33,015 nt of DNA from Candidatus Omnitrophota bacterium. GTDB taxonomy: Bacteria; Omnitrophota; Gorgyraeia; Velamenicoccales; Velamenicoccaceae. The stretch covers positions 25,031 to 58,045 of the forward strand of contig DMEU01000006.1 in NCBI GenBank assembly GCA_003451585.1, written 5' to 3'. The notes beneath the pieces were generated by a model. It was not told where the DNA came from and searched no databases. It saw only the letters and a program-made list of their open reading frames with translations. Numbering within the stretch: the first letter of the stretch is position 1; the number at the start of each line of letters is the position of its first letter. Position numbers and translations under genes: made by a program. Below are positions 29,667-33,015 of this stretch, one piece after another.

Positions 29667-30649
29667 TGAATTCCAATAAACAATTTTGGAAAAATAAGCG
29701 TGTTTTGATAACCGGGCACGAAGGTTTTCTTGGGTCTCACCTAACAAAATATCTTATTTCGCGCGGATCGAAGATCGTAGGAATAGACATTGTGTTGGGC
29801 AGGAAAAACACTGTTCTTTCCGATCTTGACCGGAAAAAAATTACCGCGGTCAAGGGCAATATAGCCAACTACAGATTATTGAACGGCCTTATGCAGAAGC
29901 ATGAGATCGAGTATGTTTTTCATTTAGCGGCAGAGGCGATCGTAGGGGAGTGCCTAAAAAGGCCTTTGCGCGCTTTTCACTCTAACATTCGCGGCACATG
30001 GAACTTGCTCGAGGCGTGCCGTAATTCCGATCGCATTCAGGCCATTGTCATTGCTTCAAGTGACAAGGCCTACGGAAGCCATGATAGATTGCCCTACAAG
30101 GAGAATTATCCCTTGCAGGGCAAACATCCTTATGATGTTTCAAAGAGCTGCGCGGATTTGCTGGCTCATGCCTATTTCCATACGTTCGGCGTGCCTGTCA
30201 TCGTGACACGTTGCGGCAATATCTACGGGCCCGGGGAATATAATTTTTCACGCATTGTTCCGGATTCCATAAGGAGCGTGCTTGCGGATAAGCCGGTGAT
30301 CATCCGCAGTGACGGTAGTTTTACAAGAGACTATGTTTATGTGGAAGATATCGTCTCCGGCTATCTCTTGCTGGCCCAAAACGTTCAGAAACTGGATTTG
30401 GCTGGAGAAGCGTTTAACTTCAGCACGGAAAACCCTATCTCTGTCCTGGAATTGGTGAAGAAGATCTGCCGGAATGCCGGCAAAGTTTCCGAGTGCAAGA
30501 TCTTAAATAAGGCAAGATATGAGATCAAAAATCAGTATTTATCCGCGGCCAAGGCAAAAAAAGTCCTTGGATGGCGGCCGAAATATAGTTTAGAAGATGG
30601 CCTAAAAAAAACTTATTGTTGGTACAAAGGTCTTTTCAAAAATGCGTAA
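29666..30649 (+). CDS. rfbG: CDP-glucose 4,6-dehydratase-like SDR enzyme
   Basis: The 327-residue extended SDR has NAD-binding ITGHEGFLGSHLTKYL, the active-site block SSDKAYG (replacing the more common TxDE/S of dTDP enzymes, as in RfbG), and a catalytic YDVSK motif (HPYDVSKSCADLLA). It should convert CDP-glucose to CDP-4-keto-6-deoxyglucose, directly following the RfbF step. The start at 29666 overlaps the rfbF stop by one base; in-frame codons further upstream lie within rfbF. It overlaps the next SDR gene by eight bases. Confidence 0.9.
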   Translation: MNSNKQFWKNKRVLITGHEGFLGSHLTKYLISRGSKIVGIDIVLGRKNTVLSDLDRKKITAVKGNIANYRLLNGLMQKHEIEYVFHLAAEAIVGECLKRPLRAFHSNIRGTWNLLEACRNSDRIQAIVIASSDKAYGSHDRLPYKENYPLQGKHPYDVSKSCADLLAHAYFHTFGVPVIVTRCGNIYGPGEYNFSRIVPDSIRSVLADKPVIIRSDGSFTRDYVYVEDIVSGYLLLAQNVQKLDLAGEAFNFSTENPISVLELVKKICRNAGKVSECKILNKARYEIKNQYLSAAKAKKVLGWRPKYSLEDGLKKTYCWYKGLFKNA

Positions 30650-31574
30650 AGACGGGCGGATCCTGATAACAGGGGCAACGGGTTTTATCGGCGCCAACCT
30701 AGCACGCTTTTTTTTAAAGAAGGGGTTTGATATCCATGCCTTTATAAGGAAAGGATCGGACACGTGGAGGATCCGGGACCTTATAAGCCACATCCGGTCA
30801 TACGGCGTAGATTTGTCTGATGTTGGGGCTGTGGAGAAGGCCGTAGTCAAGATCAAGCCGTCTTACATCTTTCATGCCGCTGCCTTTGGCGGGTACCATT
30901 TTCAAAATGAGGCACAAAAAATAATTTCGGCTAATTTTCTGGGGACTGTTAATCTGCTTAATGCCTGCAAAGGCCTGGATTATAAGCTCTTTGTAAACAC
31001 GGGATCTTCATCGGAATATGGCTTAAAATCCATTCTGATGAAGGAGAGCGATATATGTGAACCTGTTACGGATTACGGCGTATCCAAAGTGGCCGCGACT
31101 TTATTTGCCCGCGCTTTAGCACAAAGAGACAAGAGGCCGATCGTCACACTGCGGTTATTTTCTCCATACGGTTATTACGAAGGCGCTTCCCGTCTTGTAC
31201 CTTCGCTCATCACGGCGTATTTATCCGGAAAAGCACCGGAAGTTTCTTCTCCGGACTGTGTACGGGATTTTATATTTATTGAGGATGTTTTGAGCGCTTA
31301 TTCAAAAGTTATCGATAAGAAGGGGTCTGTGGCCGGAGAGATCATTAATATCGGTTCCGGCAGGCAATATAGGGTCTCAGATGTTTCGCGCGCCGTGGCC
31401 CGCTTGACCGGATCTAAGGCCAAACCTCAATGGGGCAAGATAGCAAATCCGCGTTGTGAGCCGAAACACTGGCAGGCGGATATTACCAAGGCCAAAAAAT
31501 TACTGGGTTGGCAGCCGAAGTTCGGTTTGGAGCAAGGATTGGAAAAAACCATTGGATGGTATGAAAGTCTCTGA
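30642..31574 (+). CDS. SDR-family CDP-sugar epimerase/reductase
   Basis: A 310-residue extended SDR: ILITGATGFIGANLARFFLK, YIFHAAAFGGYHFQNEAQK, active-site Ser region NTGSSSEYG and YGVSKVAATLF. Its position after RfbF and RfbG suggests a role on CDP-6-deoxysugars, as a C4 reductase (abequose/paratose synthase type) or an epimerase. The reaction cannot be chosen from sequence alone. The final 14 nt overlap the start of the ThDP enzyme gene. Confidence 0.88.
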   Translation: MRKDGRILITGATGFIGANLARFFLKKGFDIHAFIRKGSDTWRIRDLISHIRSYGVDLSDVGAVEKAVVKIKPSYIFHAAAFGGYHFQNEAQKIISANFLGTVNLLNACKGLDYKLFVNTGSSSEYGLKSILMKESDICEPVTDYGVSKVAATLFARALAQRDKRPIVTLRLFSPYGYYEGASRLVPSLITAYLSGKAPEVSSPDCVRDFIFIEDVLSAYSKVIDKKGSVAGEIINIGSGRQYRVSDVSRAVARLTGSKAKPQWGKIANPRCEPKHWQADITKAKKLLGWQPKFGLEQGLEKTIGWYESL

Positions 31575-33015
31575 TTTTGTTATTGATTTTTTGGTTAAGG
31601 AAAAGGTCTCGCATATTTTTGAAGTATGCGGAGGCGCTTTGGCGCATTTGCTTGATTCCTTATACGGACGCAAGGATATAACGACCGTATCTGTCCATCA
31701 TGAGCAGGCCGCTGCCATGGCTGCCGAAGGCTACGCCCGAATAAGAGGGGATGTGGGAGTTGCTATGGCGACCAGCGGACCGGGCGCGACAAACATGATC
31801 ACAGGCATAGCCAGTTGTTACTTTGATTCCATCCCGGCTGTATTCATTACAGGGCAAGTCAATACTTACGAGTTTAAATTCGGTAAGCCGGTCCGACAGA
31901 TCGGTTTTCAGGAAACGGACATTGTCAAGATTGTAAGACCGATCGTCAAAGATGCGATCTTAGCAAGAGACCCTTTGAAGATGAGATATTACCTGGAGAA
32001 GGCGTTTTTTCTGGCGCGCTACGGCAGGCCCGGGCCCGTGTTGCTGGACATACCGCTGAATGTTCAACGCGCTGATATTCGCCCCAAAACGCTGATTTCT
32101 TTTAATCCAGGGCAGAAACAACCCAGGGTGAGCCCCCATTTGATAAAAAATATCGCAGAGCGCATATGTTCTTGTGAACGCCCGGTTATTTTGGTTGGGG
32201 GTGGGGTTGTGCTATCTAAAGCCGGTAAGGAGCTCAATAAACTCGTGTCATTGACCGGAATGCCGGTTGTTTCTTCGCTTTTGGGCCTTGATGCAGCCAT
32301 GTCAAATAAAAGCGCCTTTGCCGGTATGATAGGCACCTACGGAAACCGTTATGCTAATCTGGCCGTGGCAAACTCAGACCTGCTCTTGTGCCTCGGGACC
32401 AGATTGGATACTCGGCAGACAGGGACCCATCCTGAAACCTTCGCCCGGAGAGCCATCAAGATACACGTTGATATCGATAAATACGAGCTCAATAATAAGT
32501 TAAAAGTCGATTTTCCCGTCAGGGCCGATATTAAGGTCTTTCTCCAGGCTTTAAATAAGTATTTAAATCATTGCGACCTTAATAAAACCCGGGGCTGGAG
32601 AGCGCAGATCCAGCGCTACAAAGAGCGTTTCCCATCCCATAATATTGCTTCTGGCGAAGTGATCCACCCGAATTATTTTATACATCAATTATCCAGTCAT
32701 TTGGCGAAACATGCTGTTGTTTGCACCGATATCGGCCAAAATCAGATCTGGTCAGCCCAATCGCTGGAGCTCAAGGCAGGAGGCAGGTTTTTAACCCAGG
32801 GGGGCATGGGAACAATGGGCTCAGCATTGCCATTAGCGATAGGGGCTTCGTTCGCGAAAGGCTGCAAGCCCGTAGTCGCCATAGCCGGAGATGGCGGGTT
32901 CCAGCTTAACATTCAAGAATTACAGACCATCGTCCATCACCGCCTGCCTGTCAAGATCATCCTCTTGAATAATTCCTGTTACGGAATGGTGCGGCAATTC
33001 CAAGAACAGTATTTT
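31561..33015 (+). CDS. thiamine-diphosphate enzyme, acetolactate-synthase-like (3' end outside window)
   Basis: The frame is open from the ATG at 31561 to the last base, 485 codons with no stop, so the gene continues past the window. The N-terminal Pyr domain has the catalytic Glu in VHHEQAAAMAAEGYAR, followed by ATSGPGATNMITGIA. A central domain includes ERPVILVGGGVVLSKAG. The PP domain starts near VVCTDIGQNQIWSAQSL and has the ThDP motif AGDGGFQLNIQELQTI...LLNNSCYGM. It resembles IlvB, but its place at the end of a CDP-glucose/4,6-dehydratase/SDR run argues for a sugar-modifying role. YerE of the yersiniose pathway, an IlvB homologue that adds an acetaldehyde unit to a CDP-keto-sugar, is the precedent. 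It starts inside the previous gene, so it is cotranslated. Confidence 0.88.
   Translation, partial: MKVSDFVIDFLVKEKVSHIFEVCGGALAHLLDSLYGRKDITTVSVHHEQAAAMAAEGYARIRGDVGVAMATSGPGATNMITGIASCYFDSIPAVFITGQVNTYEFKFGKPVRQIGFQETDIVKIVRPIVKDAILARDPLKMRYYLEKAFFLARYGRPGPVLLDIPLNVQRADIRPKTLISFNPGQKQPRVSPHLIKNIAERICSCERPVILVGGGVVLSKAGKELNKLVSLTGMPVVSSLLGLDAAMSNKSAFAGMIGTYGNRYANLAVANSDLLLCLGTRLDTRQTGTHPETFARRAIKIHVDIDKYELNNKLKVDFPVRADIKVFLQALNKYLNHCDLNKTRGWRAQIQRYKERFPSHNIASGEVIHPNYFIHQLSSHLAKHAVVCTDIGQNQIWSAQSLELKAGGRFLTQGGMGTMGSALPLAIGASFAKGCKPVVAIAGDGGFQLNIQELQTIVHHRLPVKIILLNNSCYGMVRQFQEQYF

Noticed and set aside
1..33015. CRISPR array, rRNA operon, phage genes or replication origin
   Set aside because: No regularly spaced repeats, Cas genes, rRNA sequence, phage structural genes or DnaA-box clusters were seen on reading through the window.

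Overview
The window looks like a contiguous piece of chromosome from an uncultured Gram-negative bacterium. Evidence for an outer membrane is a signal-peptide-bearing beta-barrel porin-like protein, an LpxL/HtrB-type acyltransferase and two surface-glycan loci. The gene mix and style (short PPDK/sigma/LacI-like run, many ATGA overlaps, GT28-type lipid glycosyltransferase, REP-like palindromes) would fit Candidatus Omnitrophota (OP3). That assignment is an inference from gene content, not from a marker search. All recognisable protein genes are on the + strand.

Layout. (1) 1-6885, housekeeping and regulation: glycyl-tRNA synthetase, pyruvate phosphate dikinase, a sigma-70 factor, a LacI-type ligand-binding protein lacking its DNA-binding domain, adenine phosphoribosyltransferase (behind a hairpin plus T-run), a single-domain response regulator and tRNA-Arg(CCT). 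(2) 6886-8023, a repeat-rich island: a 45-nt direct repeat of the tRNA 3' end, an internally deleted REP-associated tyrosine transposase inside a perfect 24-bp inverted repeat, a degenerate coding scrap and REP-like hairpins. (3) 8024-10343: PHP-domain phosphoesterase, then a porin-like protein with a long leader and a clear terminator. (4) 10350-14596: GH57 glycosidase bracketed by two related palindromes, a membrane-anchored jelly-roll protein, a ParA ATPase fused to a CBM48/AMPK-type glycogen-binding domain, a nitroreductase and an OsmC protein. (5) 14580-16200: a Lys/Arg-tailed EF-Tu-domain-II-like protein, a small zinc-ribbon protein and a DUF3108-like envelope protein. (6) 16284-23409, a tightly overlapping lipid/glycan operon: MGDG-synthase-like GT28, LpxL-like acyltransferase, GT2, flippase, two more GT2 and a B12-binding radical SAM protein; a papain-like cysteine protease follows. 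(7) 24283-33015, a sugar-nucleotide operon: DegT aminotransferase, Gfo/Idh oxidoreductase and hexapeptide acyltransferase (a WbpE/B/D-like set), two GT2, then CDP-glucose synthesis (RfbF), CDP-glucose 4,6-dehydratase (RfbG), an SDR epimerase/reductase and a thiamine-diphosphate enzyme that runs off the window.

The most interesting candidate system is the ParA-CBM48 fusion with its neighbours. ParA-type ATPases position cargo on the nucleoid, and here the cargo-binding part looks like a glycogen/starch-binding module that keeps three of the four classical ligand residues. Together with a GH57 alpha-glucan enzyme and a membrane-tethered carbohydrate-binding-like protein, it suggests a mechanism for placing or partitioning polysaccharide granules. 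Second is the CDP-sugar operon ending in an acetolactate-synthase-like enzyme, reminiscent of YerE-type branched-chain sugar formation. A third theme is promoter placement: at three genes a good -35/-10 pair lies so close to the ATG that the mRNA would be leaderless or nearly so.
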